Origin: Herbaspirillum sp. SJZ107
GTDB taxonomy: Bacteria; Pseudomonadota; Gammaproteobacteria; Burkholderiales; Burkholderiaceae_D
Direction of reading: 5' to 3'
DNA length: 64,000 nt
NCBI RefSeq assembly: GCF_006715485.1
Contig: NZ_VFNH01000002.1
Coordinates: 868,001-932,000 of the forward strand
Below are positions 27,027 through 37,909 of the stretch, in pieces. The translations under genes were made by a program, and so were the position numbers. Below the pieces are notes generated by a model. The model did not search any database, had not been told where the DNA came from, and worked only from the letters and a program-made list of their open reading frames with translations. Every line of letters starts with the position of its first letter. Position 1 is the first letter of the stretch.

Positions 27027-28949
27027 TCAAGAGGATTTACGTACCCGCAGATACCACTCGCACAGCAGTCGCACCTGTTTCGGCGTGTAGCCTTTCTCGA
27101 CCATGCGCGCCACGAAGTCGGCATGCTTGGTCGCGTCCTCGGCGCTCGCTTTCGCATTGAACGAGATCACCGGCAGCAATTCCTCGGTGTTCGAGAACAT
27201 TTTCTTCTCGATCACGGTGCGGAATTTTTCGTAGCTGGTCCAGGCCGGGTTCTTGCCGCCGTTGGTCGCACGCGCCCGCAAGCCGAAGTTGACGATCTCG
27301 TTGCGGAAATCCTTCGGGTTCGAAATGCCGGCCGGCTTTTCGATCTTTTCCAGTTCGGCGTTCAGCGATTCGCGGTCGAAGCTTTCGCCGGTATCCGGAT
27401 CGCGGAATTCCTGGTCCTGGATCCAGAAGTCGGCAAAGGTCACGTAGCGGTCGAAGATGTTCTGGCCGTATTCCGAATAGCTTTCCAGGTAGGCGGTCTG
27501 GATTTCCTTGCCGATGAAATCGACGTAGCGCTGGGCCAGGTGTTCCTTGATGTACGACATGTAGCGCTGTTCGGTCTCGGGCGGGAACTGCTCGCGCTCG
27601 ATCTGCTGTTCGAGCACGTACAGCAGGTGCACCGGATTGGCCGCCACTTCGGTGTTGTCGAAGTTGAACACCTTGGACAGGATCTTGAAGGCGAAGCGGG
27701 TCGACAGGCCGTTCATGCCTTCGTCGACGCCGGCATAATCGACGTACTCGTGCATCGACTTCGCTTTCGGATCGGTGTCCTTCAGGTTTTCGCCGTCGTA
27801 CACCAGCATCTTCGAATAGATGCTCGAGTTTTCCGGATCCTTCAGGCGCGACAGGATCGCGAATTGCGACATCATGCGCAGGGTGCCTGGCGCGCACGGC
27901 GCTTTATCGAGCGAGGAATTGCGCAGCAGCTTGTCGTAGATCTTGATTTCGTCCGACACGCGCAGGCAATACGGCACCTTGACGATATAGATCCGGTCGA
28001 GGAAAGCCTCGTTGTTGCGGTTGTTGCGGAAGGTCTTCCATTCCGATTCGTTGGAGTGGGCCAGCACGATGCCTTCAAAGGGAATCGCGCCGAAGCCTTC
28101 GGTGCCCTTGTAATTGCCTTCCTGGGTCGCGGTGAGCAGCGGGTGCAGCACCTTGATCGGGGCCTTGAACATTTCGACGAATTCCATCAGGCCCTGGTTC
28201 GCCAGGCACAGGCCGCCGGAATAGCTGTAGGCGTCCGGATCGTCCTGGGCGTAATCCTCGAGCTTGCGGATATCGACCTTGCCGACCAGCGAAGAAATAT
28301 CCTGGTTGTTTTCGTCGCCCGGTTCGGTCTTGGCGATCGCGATCTGTTTCAGGATCGACGGATAGCGCTTGACGACGCGGAACTTGTTGATGTCGCCGCC
28401 GAATTCATGCAGGCGCTTGACCGCCCACGGGCTCGGCACATTGCGCAGGTAGCGGCGCGGAATGCCGTAATCCTCTTCGAGAATGGCGCCGTCTTCCGTT
28501 TCGCTGAACAGCCCGAGCGGCGATTCATTGACCGGCGAACCCTTGATCGCGTAAAACGGCACCTGCTCCATCAGCGATTTGAGCTTTTCGGCGATCGACG
28601 ATTTGCCGCCGCCCACCGGGCCCAGCAAATACAGGATCTGCTTGCGTTCTTCCAGGCCCTGGGCCGCATGGCGGAAATAGGAAACGACCTGTTCGATCAC
28701 TTCCTCCATGCCGTAGAACTCGCGGAATGCGGGATAAATCTTGATGACCTTGTTGGCGAAGATGCGCGACAGGCGCGGGTCGAGGCGCGTATCGACCAGG
28801 GTAGGTTCGCCGATGGCGGCCAGCATGCGCTCGGGAGCGCTGGCGTAAGTCAGGGGATCCTTCTTGCAAAGCTGAAGATACTCGGACAGCGAGTATTCCT
28901 CTTCGCGGGTACGCTCATAGCGGGCTGCGTAGTTATCAAAAATGGTCAT
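27027..28949 (-). CDS. prkA: PrkA-type serine protein kinase / AAA+ protein (YeaG)
   Basis: A 640-residue protein with an N-terminal PrkA AAA domain (Walker A GPVGGGKSSIAEKL, near residue 115) and a C-terminal kinase-like PrkA domain (DFWIQDQEFRDPDTGESFDR region). YeaG in E. coli is a stress kinase linked to nitrogen starvation; Bacillus PrkA has recently been argued to act as an AAA+ protease, so activity is open. Start 28949 (MTIFDNYAARYERTREEEYS) has GAGGA upstream; the frame opens at 28982. It heads the prkA-yeaH-spoVR operon. Confidence 0.95.
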   Translation of the reverse strand: MTIFDNYAARYERTREEEYSLSEYLQLCKKDPLTYASAPERMLAAIGEPTLVDTRLDPRLSRIFANKVIKIYPAFREFYGMEEVIEQVVSYFRHAAQGLEERKQILYLLGPVGGGKSSIAEKLKSLMEQVPFYAIKGSPVNESPLGLFSETEDGAILEEDYGIPRRYLRNVPSPWAVKRLHEFGGDINKFRVVKRYPSILKQIAIAKTEPGDENNQDISSLVGKVDIRKLEDYAQDDPDAYSYSGGLCLANQGLMEFVEMFKAPIKVLHPLLTATQEGNYKGTEGFGAIPFEGIVLAHSNESEWKTFRNNRNNEAFLDRIYIVKVPYCLRVSDEIKIYDKLLRNSSLDKAPCAPGTLRMMSQFAILSRLKDPENSSIYSKMLVYDGENLKDTDPKAKSMHEYVDYAGVDEGMNGLSTRFAFKILSKVFNFDNTEVAANPVHLLYVLEQQIEREQFPPETEQRYMSYIKEHLAQRYVDFIGKEIQTAYLESYSEYGQNIFDRYVTFADFWIQDQEFRDPDTGESFDRESLNAELEKIEKPAGISNPKDFRNEIVNFGLRARATNGGKNPAWTSYEKFRTVIEKKMFSNTEELLPVISFNAKASAEDATKHADFVARMVEKGYTPKQVRLLCEWYLRVRKSS

Positions 28950-30561
<1,612 letters not shown>

Positions 30562-30594
30562 AGCAAGGTACACAGGTACAAAAGGGATATCGCC

Positions 30595-33141
30595 ATGCGG
30601 CTGCCGTTACTGATCCAAACCCTGCGCATGACCGCGCGCGACTGGCGCGCCGGCGAGCTGCGCTTCCTGCTGGTGGCGCTGATCGTCGCGGTGTCCGCGC
30701 TCACCGCGGTCGGCTTTTTCGTGGACCGCATGCGCAGCGGCCTGAATCGCGATGCCCACCAGCTGCTCGGCGCCGACCTGCTGGTCAACGCCGACCAGCC
30801 GCTGCCCGCCGCCTGGCGCGCGGAGGCGCAGCGGCGCGGGCTGGTGCTGGCCGATACCGTCACCTTCCCCAGCATGGCCCAGGCCGGGCAGGGCAAGGAC
30901 TCGCAGGCGGTGCTGGCTTCGGTCAAGGCGGTGTCCACAGGCTATCCGCTGCGCGGCCAGCTGCGCACCACCACCAGTCCAGACGACGCCAGCGAGGCGC
31001 TGGGCGATGCCGCCGAGGGCATCCCGGCAGCGGGCACGGTGTGGGTCGACGTCAACCTGCTGCCGCCGCTGCGCATCAAGGTGGGCAGCACCATCCAGCT
31101 GGGCGACAAGACTTTCAAGGTGGCGCGCCTGATCGCGACCGAACCGGACCGCGGCGCCTCGTTCTCGAACTTCGCGCCGCGCGTGATGCTGCCTTTGACC
31201 GACCTGAAGGGCACCGGCCTGGTCGACAATTACGCGCGCGTGACCTACCGCATGCAGGTGGCATCGGCCTCGCCCAACGACATTGCGCCGATCGCCGGCT
31301 ACGAGCGCTGGCTGCGTGCGCGCATCGAGGCCGACAACGTGAAAGGCGTGCGCATCGAGACCCTGGAAAACGGCCGCCCCGAGATGCGCAACACGCTCGA
31401 CCGCGCCGAGCGCTTCCTGGCGCTGGTCAGCCTGCTGTCGGCGATGCTGGCAGCGGTGGCCGTGGCGATGGCGGCGCGCCGCTTCATGCAGCGCCACCTC
31501 GACGCCTGCGCCATGCTGCGCTGCCTCGGCATGACCCAGAACCAGGTCGGGCTGATGTTCCTGCTCGAATTCGCACTGGTCGGCCTGGCCGGCAGCGTGC
31601 TCGGCGTGCTGGCCGGTTTCGGCGCCCACTTCGTGCTGCTCGAAATGATCGGCAACCTGATCCCGGCCGAGCTGCCGCCGGTCTCGATCCTGCCGGCGCT
31701 GCAGGGCATTGCCACCGGCATGCTGCTGCTGGTCGGCTTCGCATTGCCGCCGGTGCTCCAGCTGCGCAACGTGCCGCACAACCGCGTGATCCGGCGCGAG
31801 CAGGCGGCGCCGCAGCCGATGGCGCTGATCACTTATGGCCTGGGCATCGCGGTGTTCTTCGCGCTGCTGCTGTGGCAGGCCGGCGACGTGCGCCTGGCGA
31901 TGCTGACCGCCGGCGGCTTCCTCGGCGGCCTGGCCGTGTTCGCGCTGGTCGGCTGGCTGTGCCTGCAGGCGCTGCGGCGGCTGCGCGGCGCCGCCCGCCA
32001 CCAGGGCTGGCGCTTCGCCATCACTTCGCTGCAGCGGCGTCCCGGCGCCACCATCGTGCAGGTCGTGTCGCTGTCGCTGGGCCTGATGGCGCTGCTGGTG
32101 CTGACCGTGGTGCGCGGCGACCTGATGCAGGCCTGGCGCCTGTCGACGCCGCCCGATGCGCCGAACCGCTTCATCATCAACATCCAGCCCGACCAGAAGG
32201 ATGCGGTCGCGCGCCAGATCCGCAGCGCCGGCGTCACCGAGCTGCCGCTGTACCCGATGATCCGCGGCCGCCTGACGGCAGTGAACGGCAAGGAGGTGAC
32301 GGCCACCACGTATACCGATCCACGCGCGAAAAGCCTGTCCGACCGCGAATTCAACCTGTCCAGCGTGCCGGACCTGCCGGCCGGGAACGAGGTGGTGGCG
32401 GGGCGCTGGTACGACGACAAGCCGGGCATGGCCGAAGCCTCGGTCGAGCAGGGCATCGCCAACACGCTGCGCCTGAAGCTGGGCGACACGCTGCGCTTCG
32501 ACATGGGCGGCCTCGCGGTCGATGCCAGGGTGACCAGCCTGCGCAAGCTGGAATGGGGCTCGATGCGCGCCAATTTCTTCGTGATCATCAACCCGGCCGC
32601 GATGCGCGACGCGCCGACCACCTACATGACTGCGTTCCGCCTGCCGGCCAAGGGCATCGGCCTGGCCAACACGCTGACGCGCCAGTTTCCGAACCTGACC
32701 GTGGTCGACGTCAGCGGCATCATCCGCCAGCTGCAGGAAGTGCTCGACCAGGTCGTTACCGCGGTCGAGTTCCTGTTCCTGTTCACGCTGGCTTCGGGCG
32801 TGCTGGTGCTGTATGCGGCGCTGATGGGGTCCCAGGCCGAGCGCACGCGCGAAGCCGGCCTGCTGCGCGCGCTGGGCGCCACCCGCGGCCAGCTGGCGCA
32901 GGCCCAGCGCATCGAATTCGCGCTGGTCGGCGGCCTGTCCGGGCTGCTGGCGGCGTCGGGCGCCGCTGCGCTGGGGTGGGCGCTGGCCGAGTACCAGTTC
33001 AAGTTTCCCTGGCATTTCGATCCGACCGTGTGGGTGGCCGGGCTGGTGGTGGGCGCGGCGTGCGCGCTGATCGGCGGCTGGCTGGGGCTGCGCAATGTGT
33101 TGCGCCAGCCGCCATTGCAGACGCTGCGCGAGGCAACGTAA
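30595..33141 (+). CDS. FtsX-like ABC transporter permease (YbbP type)
   Basis: An 848-residue inner-membrane protein with a first membrane segment near residue 25 (LLVALIVAVSALTAVGFFVD), a large periplasmic domain, a cluster of membrane segments at about 280-500, a second periplasmic domain and a final FtsX domain (about 715-848, FLFLFTLASGVLVLYAALMG). This double-FtsX layout is that of YbbP, which normally works with the ATPase YbbA and thioesterase TesA. No ATPase gene is adjacent. It starts 33 bp after the deaminase stop. Confidence 0.87.
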   Translation: MRLPLLIQTLRMTARDWRAGELRFLLVALIVAVSALTAVGFFVDRMRSGLNRDAHQLLGADLLVNADQPLPAAWRAEAQRRGLVLADTVTFPSMAQAGQGKDSQAVLASVKAVSTGYPLRGQLRTTTSPDDASEALGDAAEGIPAAGTVWVDVNLLPPLRIKVGSTIQLGDKTFKVARLIATEPDRGASFSNFAPRVMLPLTDLKGTGLVDNYARVTYRMQVASASPNDIAPIAGYERWLRARIEADNVKGVRIETLENGRPEMRNTLDRAERFLALVSLLSAMLAAVAVAMAARRFMQRHLDACAMLRCLGMTQNQVGLMFLLEFALVGLAGSVLGVLAGFGAHFVLLEMIGNLIPAELPPVSILPALQGIATGMLLLVGFALPPVLQLRNVPHNRVIRREQAAPQPMALITYGLGIAVFFALLLWQAGDVRLAMLTAGGFLGGLAVFALVGWLCLQALRRLRGAARHQGWRFAITSLQRRPGATIVQVVSLSLGLMALLVLTVVRGDLMQAWRLSTPPDAPNRFIINIQPDQKDAVARQIRSAGVTELPLYPMIRGRLTAVNGKEVTATTYTDPRAKSLSDREFNLSSVPDLPAGNEVVAGRWYDDKPGMAEASVEQGIANTLRLKLGDTLRFDMGGLAVDARVTSLRKLEWGSMRANFFVIINPAAMRDAPTTYMTAFRLPAKGIGLANTLTRQFPNLTVVDVSGIIRQLQEVLDQVVTAVEFLFLFTLASGVLVLYAALMGSQAERTREAGLLRALGATRGQLAQAQRIEFALVGGLSGLLAASGAAALGWALAEYQFKFPWHFDPTVWVAGLVVGAACALIGGWLGLRNVLRQPPLQTLREAT

Positions 33142-33188
33142 GGGGGCGCGCCATTCACGGCATCCATCCGCTGCGCTATCATGGATGG

Positions 33189-33593
33189 ATGCCTGATACC
33201 GAAGACACCCAACAACCTACCCTGTACGAGATCATCGGCGGCGAAAGCCGCCTGCGCGAACTGGTCGACCGTTTTTACGACATCATGCAGCTGGAAGCCG
33301 ATTTCGCCGGCATCCACGCGATGCACCCGGTCCCCAACGACAGCTCGCGCGAGAAACTGTTCATGTTCCTGTCCGGCTGGATGGGTGGCCCCAATCTCTT
33401 CATCGAAAAATACGGCCACCCGATGCTGCGCGCGCGCCACCTGCCGTTCGCGATCGGCACCAGCGAGCGTGACCAGTGGCTGCGCGCGATGGCGATGGCG
33501 CTGGAAGACCTCGGCTACGACTACGACCTGCGCCTGCGTCTGATGACCGCCTTCTTCCAGACCGCGGACTGGATGCGCAACAAGCCCCACTGA
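33189..33593 (+). CDS. Group II truncated haemoglobin
   Basis: A 134-residue globin with TLYEIIGGESRLRELVDRFY at the start, FLSGWMGGPNLFIEKYGHP, proximal His84 in RARHLPFAIG and Trp97 (RDQWLRAM), the group II marker. Such proteins bind oxygen or NO and are linked to redox and nitrosative stress. Several overlapping ATGs lie at 33181-33191; only 33189 is in the globin frame. It is 47 bp after the permease gene. Confidence 0.9.
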   Translation: MPDTEDTQQPTLYEIIGGESRLRELVDRFYDIMQLEADFAGIHAMHPVPNDSSREKLFMFLSGWMGGPNLFIEKYGHPMLRARHLPFAIGTSERDQWLRAMAMALEDLGYDYDLRLRLMTAFFQTADWMRNKPH

Positions 33594-33613
33594 GCGGCCG
33601 CACCGAGAACACC

Positions 33614-34960
33614 ATGTCCACCATCGAATTCATCGTCCTCGCGATCGGCCTGGCGGCCGTGATCGCGCTGCAGTTCGCACTGCTGGCGCGCAGCCGCGCC
33701 GGCGCCAGGAACGACGGCTCGGCCCAGGCCTTCGAGCGCCTCGAGCGCGAACTGCGCCACGAACTGCAGGCCAGCGCCCAGGCCACGCGCCAGGAACTCG
33801 CCGCCCACCTGGCGCAGAACCAGGGCGCCACCGCCCAGCAGCTGGACGCCATGCGCCAGCAGATCCAGATGCACGCGGCCGGCGGCCGCGAAGAGCAGGC
33901 GCGCACCCTGAAGCGCTTCGCCGATACCTTGAACGGCGCGCTCGCCAACCTGACCGAATCGAACGCCCAGCGCATGCTCGAAGTGCGCGCCACACTGGAA
34001 TCGAAGATCCGCGACCTGCAGAACGATAACGGCAAGCGCCTGGAAGAGATGCGCCAGACCGTCGACGAAAAACTGCACGCGACGCTCGAGACCCGCCTCA
34101 CCGAATCGTTCCGCCAGGTGTCCGACCGCCTGGAGCGCGTGCACCAGGGCCTGGGCGAGATGCAGCAGCTGGCGGTCGGCGTCGGCGACCTGAAACGCGT
34201 GCTCACCAACGTCAAGACGCGCGGCACCTGGGGCGAAGTGCAACTCGAGATGCTGCTCGAGCAGGTGCTCACCGTCGACCAGTACGCCAAGAACGTCGAG
34301 ACGGTGCGCGGCACCAATGCGCGCGTCGAATTCGCGATCAAGCTGCCGGGCACCGTCGACGGCGGCCCGCCATTGTGGCTGCCGATCGACGCCAAGTTCC
34401 CGAAGGAGCAGTACGAGCGCCTGGTGGACGCGGCCGACAGCGCGGATGCCGACGGCGTCGCGCGCTTCGGCGCCGAGCTGGAACGCGCGGTGCGCAATGA
34501 AGCCAAGACCATCTGCGACAAGTACGTGTCGCCGCCGCAGACCACCGACTTCGCGATCCTGTTCCTGCCGACCGAAGGCCTGTACGCGGAGGTAATGCGC
34601 CGCCCCGGCCTGGCCGACGACCTGCAGCGCACGCTGCGCGTGACCATCGCCGGCCCGTCGACCCTGACCGCGCTGCTCAACAGCCTGCAGATGGGCTTCC
34701 GCACGCTGGCGCTGGAAAAGCGCTCGTCCGAGGTGTGGCAGGTGCTGGGCGCGGTGAAGACGGAATTCGGCAAGTTCGGCGACGTGCTGGCCGCGACCAA
34801 GCTGACGCTGGAGCGCGCCGCCAAGAACATCGAAAGCGCCGAAGTCAGGAGCCGGCAGATGGCGCGCAAGCTGAAATCGGTGGAAGCGCTGCCGAACGAG
34901 GCGGCGCAGCTGATGCTGGGCACCGCCGAATCGTCGGCATCGGCCGAGCGCGACGAGTAA
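33614..34960 (+). CDS. rmuC: DNA recombination protein RmuC
   Basis: RmuC is a membrane-anchored coiled-coil protein with a nuclease-like domain that limits inversions at short repeats. The 448-residue product has one N-terminal membrane helix (MSTIEFIVLAIGLAAVIALQ), coiled coil at about 30-190, then the RmuC domain (TRGTWGEVQLEMLLEQVLT, WLPIDAKFPKEQYERL, DFAILFLPTEGLYAEV, TLTALLNSLQMGFRTLAL). The start is 20 bp after the globin stop; the frame opens earlier in shadow sequence. Confidence 0.95.
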   Translation: MSTIEFIVLAIGLAAVIALQFALLARSRAGARNDGSAQAFERLERELRHELQASAQATRQELAAHLAQNQGATAQQLDAMRQQIQMHAAGGREEQARTLKRFADTLNGALANLTESNAQRMLEVRATLESKIRDLQNDNGKRLEEMRQTVDEKLHATLETRLTESFRQVSDRLERVHQGLGEMQQLAVGVGDLKRVLTNVKTRGTWGEVQLEMLLEQVLTVDQYAKNVETVRGTNARVEFAIKLPGTVDGGPPLWLPIDAKFPKEQYERLVDAADSADADGVARFGAELERAVRNEAKTICDKYVSPPQTTDFAILFLPTEGLYAEVMRRPGLADDLQRTLRVTIAGPSTLTALLNSLQMGFRTLALEKRSSEVWQVLGAVKTEFGKFGDVLAATKLTLERAAKNIESAEVRSRQMARKLKSVEALPNEAAQLMLGTAESSASAERDE

Positions 34961-35045
34961 GCAGGACCGCCGGCGTCACACGAGGCCGGCGTTTCGTCAC
35001 ACGGCGGCCGGGCGGGCAGGGAGGCTGCCCTACAATAGGACCACC

Positions 35046-35936
35046 ATGAAAACCACTCTCCGCCATCTCCTTGCCGCCGCCCTGTGCGCCTCCGCGTTGA
35101 CCGCGCCCGTGCTGGCCGCCGACTGGAACGGCCCGCAGGAACCGTTCGCCCTGTTCGGCAACACCTATTATGTCGGCACCGCCGGCCTGAGTTCGGTGCT
35201 GATCACCTCGAAGGCCGGCCACATCCTGATCGACGGCGCCACGCCCCAGGCCGCGGCGCAGATCGCGCAGCACATCCGCCAGCTCGGCTTCCGGGTCGAG
35301 GACATCCGCTACATCCTGACCTCGCACGAACACTTCGACCATGCCGGCGGCCTCGCCGAGCTGCAGAAACTGAGCGGCGCGACCGTGCTGACCAGCCCGG
35401 AAGCGCTCAAGGTCCTGCGCACCGGCCAGGCCGACAAGGGCGACCCGCAATACACCGGTCCGGACGGCGACCTGCCGCCGATGACGCCGGTCGCCAAACT
35501 GCGCGCAGTGCGCGACGGCGAAGTGGTCACGCTCGGCCCGCTGGCCGTGACCGCCCGCTTCACGCCCGGCCACACCCGCGGCGGCACCAGCTGGACCTGG
35601 CGCGCATCGGAAGGCGGCAAGACCGTCGACATCGTCTATGCCGACAGCCTGAACGCGGTCGCCGCCGACGGCAAGCGCTTCGACGGCAACCCGGGCTACC
35701 CGACCGCCCGCGCCGACATCGAACGCTCGATGGCGACGGTGGAAGGGCTGAAATGCGACGTGCTGGTGTCGGCGCATCCCGAATTCAGCGGACTGTGGGA
35801 ACGCAAGGCGAAGCAGCCGCAGATGGGCAATACGGCGTTCATCGATGGGAATGCGTGCAAGGCCTACGTCGCTACCGCCCGGGTTCGCCTGCAAAAACGA
35901 CTGGAAACGGATGCAAAAATGGCCACCGCCAGATAA
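35046..35936 (+). CDS. Subclass B3-like metallo-beta-lactamase
   Basis: An exported 296-residue zinc hydrolase. A signal peptide (KTTLRHLLAAALCASALTA, cleavage near LAA) precedes an MBL fold. Metal ligands can be placed as His94, His96, Asp98 and His99 (SHEHFDHAGG), His176 (TPGHTRGGTSWTW) and His244 (VSAHPEF). The HxHxDH-GHTxGGT-AHP set with no Cys ligand fits subclass B3 beta-lactamases, known from Janthinobacterium (THIN-B) and other environmental bacteria. Activity against carbapenems cannot be read from sequence. An AGGA site precedes the start and TACAAT (35028-35033) is a possible -10 box. Confidence 0.8.
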   Translation: MKTTLRHLLAAALCASALTAPVLAADWNGPQEPFALFGNTYYVGTAGLSSVLITSKAGHILIDGATPQAAAQIAQHIRQLGFRVEDIRYILTSHEHFDHAGGLAELQKLSGATVLTSPEALKVLRTGQADKGDPQYTGPDGDLPPMTPVAKLRAVRDGEVVTLGPLAVTARFTPGHTRGGTSWTWRASEGGKTVDIVYADSLNAVAADGKRFDGNPGYPTARADIERSMATVEGLKCDVLVSAHPEFSGLWERKAKQPQMGNTAFIDGNACKAYVATARVRLQKRLETDAKMATAR

Positions 35937-36002
35937 TCGTGGCGGATGCAGCCGGGGTGGCGGCACGGACATCGATCCGTGCCGCCACCGACGCGGCGTG
36001 TG

Positions 36003-37886
36003 CTAAATCAGCCCTTCGAACAGCAGCACGTCGACCATGTCCCCGGCCTGCACGTTGCCCTGCTCGTCATGCAGCACCACCATGCAATTCGCCTCGGACA
36101 TCGAGCGCAGGATGCCCGAACCCTGCGATCCGGTGATGCGCACTTCCGGCTGCCTGTCGGCGCCGCGCGCCAGGATGCCGCGCTGGTATTCGGTGCGGCC
36201 CGGTTTCTTGCGGATGGTGGCGCTCGAGCGCGCGCGCATCAGTTCCAATGGCGCCTCGGCGCCCATCATGCGCAGCAGCGCTTCGCGCGCGAAGAAGTAG
36301 AACGAGACCATCACCGCCACCGGATTGCCCGGCAGCCCGAACAGGAAAGCGCTGCGGCCGTTCGACGCGATGCGGCCAAAGGCCAGCGGGCGGCCCGGGC
36401 GCATGCCGATCTTCCAGAAGGTGACGTCGCCCAGGCGCGCCATGATGTCGCGCGTGTAGTCGGCAGCGCCGACCGAGACGCCGCCCGAGGTGATGATGGC
36501 GTCGGCGCTTTCGCAGGCATCGCGCAGGGCCTGCTCGAGCGCCTGCGGGTCGTCGCGTACCACGCCCATGTCGATGATGTCGCAGCCGAGGCGCTGCAGC
36601 ATGCCGTAGATGGTGTAGCGGTTGCTGTCGTAGACGCAGCCTTCGTCGAGTGGCTGGCCGATCGAGCGCAGTTCGTCGCCGGTCGAGAAGAAGGCGACGC
36701 GCAGGCGGCGCCGTACCGGCACCTCGGCCACGCCGAGCGAGGCCAGCAGCCCGAGGTCGGCCGGGCGCACCACCTTGCCGGCGGCCAGCGCGGCACTGCC
36801 CAGCTTCAGGTCTTCGCCGGCAAAGCGGCGGTTGTCGCCGGGACGGATCACGCCCGGCGCCAGGACAATCGATTCGCCGTCGATCTGCACGAATTCCTGG
36901 GGCACCACGCTGTCGCAGCCAGCCGGCATCACGCCGCCGGTCATGATGCGGATGCATTCGCCGGCTTGCGGTGCACCGTCGAAGGCACGGCCGGCATAGG
37001 TGGTGCCGACCACCCGCAGGCGGGTTGGTGTGTCGGGCAGCAGGTCGGATCCGCGCAGCGCATAGCCGTCCATGGCCGAATTGTCGTGCGAAGGCACGTT
37101 GATCGGCGAAATGACATCGAGCGCCAGCACGCGTCCGAGCGCGGCGCGCAGCGCGACCTGTTCGGTGGCGCGCACCGGCGTCACGAAGTCGCGGATGATG
37201 CGCTGGGCATCGCGTACCGGCAGCGCCTCCGGGTCGTAGCTGGACAGGCAGCTGACGACGTCGGCCAGCCGCGGCAAGGGTTTGGCTTGATGCGCAGACG
37301 GATCGAGCTGCTGCAGCTCTTCCCGGGTATTGATGTTGCGGAAGGCGTCGGCATCCCCGAACAGCACTTCGGCCACCTTGATCTGCGGGTACCAGCCATC
37401 CATGCGGCGGCCGCCGGCCGCCAGGTAGTTCGACAGCACCGGCGCCAGGCCGGTCTTGAGCAGGCAGAACACCGGGTGCGGCTGGCGCAGCCCGTTCTCT
37501 TCGGTGACGGCGACGGCCAGGTCGGCATCCTCACGCTGCAGGCCCTCGAACAGGCGCTCGGCCAGGTCGGCGGGCAGGAGGGGCGAGTCGCAGGGGGCCG
37601 TCAGCAGGTAGGGGGTGGTGCAGCGGCGCAGGCCCGCCTCCAGCCCGGCCAGCGGACCGGCGAAACCGGGCGTATCGTCCGGCCATACCGGCACGCCGAA
37701 GGCGGCGTAGGTGTCGAGGTTCTGGTTGGCGTTGATGGCCAGCGTGGCGACTTGCGGCGCCAGGCGCGCCAGCACGTGCGCGGCCATGGTGGTGCCGCCG
37801 AACGGCTGCAGGCCCTTGTCGACGTGGCCCATGCGCGTGCCGCGTCCGCCGGCCAGGAGCAGGCCGCTGATCGATTCCTTGTTCAT
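36003..37886 (-). CDS. MobA-MoeA fusion: molybdenum cofactor guanylyltransferase / molybdotransferase
   Basis: A single 627-residue frame. Residues 1 to about 195 are MobA-like (LLLAGGRGTRMG, KGLQPFGGTTM, TAPCDSPLLPADL, NINTREEL), transferring GMP to molybdopterin. Residues from about 205 are MoeA-like (SHDNSAMDGYALRG, RIMTGGVMPAGCDSVVPQE, STGDEL, GGVSVGAADYT, KIGMRPGRPLAFG, LPGNPVAVM), inserting molybdate. Normally these are separate genes acting at successive steps. moaA lies 23 bp upstream, so this is a compact Moco operon. MobA is N-terminal here although it acts after MoeA. Confidence 0.93.
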   Translation of the reverse strand: MNKESISGLLLAGGRGTRMGHVDKGLQPFGGTTMAAHVLARLAPQVATLAINANQNLDTYAAFGVPVWPDDTPGFAGPLAGLEAGLRRCTTPYLLTAPCDSPLLPADLAERLFEGLQREDADLAVAVTEENGLRQPHPVFCLLKTGLAPVLSNYLAAGGRRMDGWYPQIKVAEVLFGDADAFRNINTREELQQLDPSAHQAKPLPRLADVVSCLSSYDPEALPVRDAQRIIRDFVTPVRATEQVALRAALGRVLALDVISPINVPSHDNSAMDGYALRGSDLLPDTPTRLRVVGTTYAGRAFDGAPQAGECIRIMTGGVMPAGCDSVVPQEFVQIDGESIVLAPGVIRPGDNRRFAGEDLKLGSAALAAGKVVRPADLGLLASLGVAEVPVRRRLRVAFFSTGDELRSIGQPLDEGCVYDSNRYTIYGMLQRLGCDIIDMGVVRDDPQALEQALRDACESADAIITSGGVSVGAADYTRDIMARLGDVTFWKIGMRPGRPLAFGRIASNGRSAFLFGLPGNPVAVMVSFYFFAREALLRMMGAEAPLELMRARSSATIRKKPGRTEYQRGILARGADRQPEVRITGSQGSGILRSMSEANCMVVLHDEQGNVQAGDMVDVLLFEGLI

Positions 37887-37909
37887 CCCGTTATTTTATC
37901 CGACCCCGG

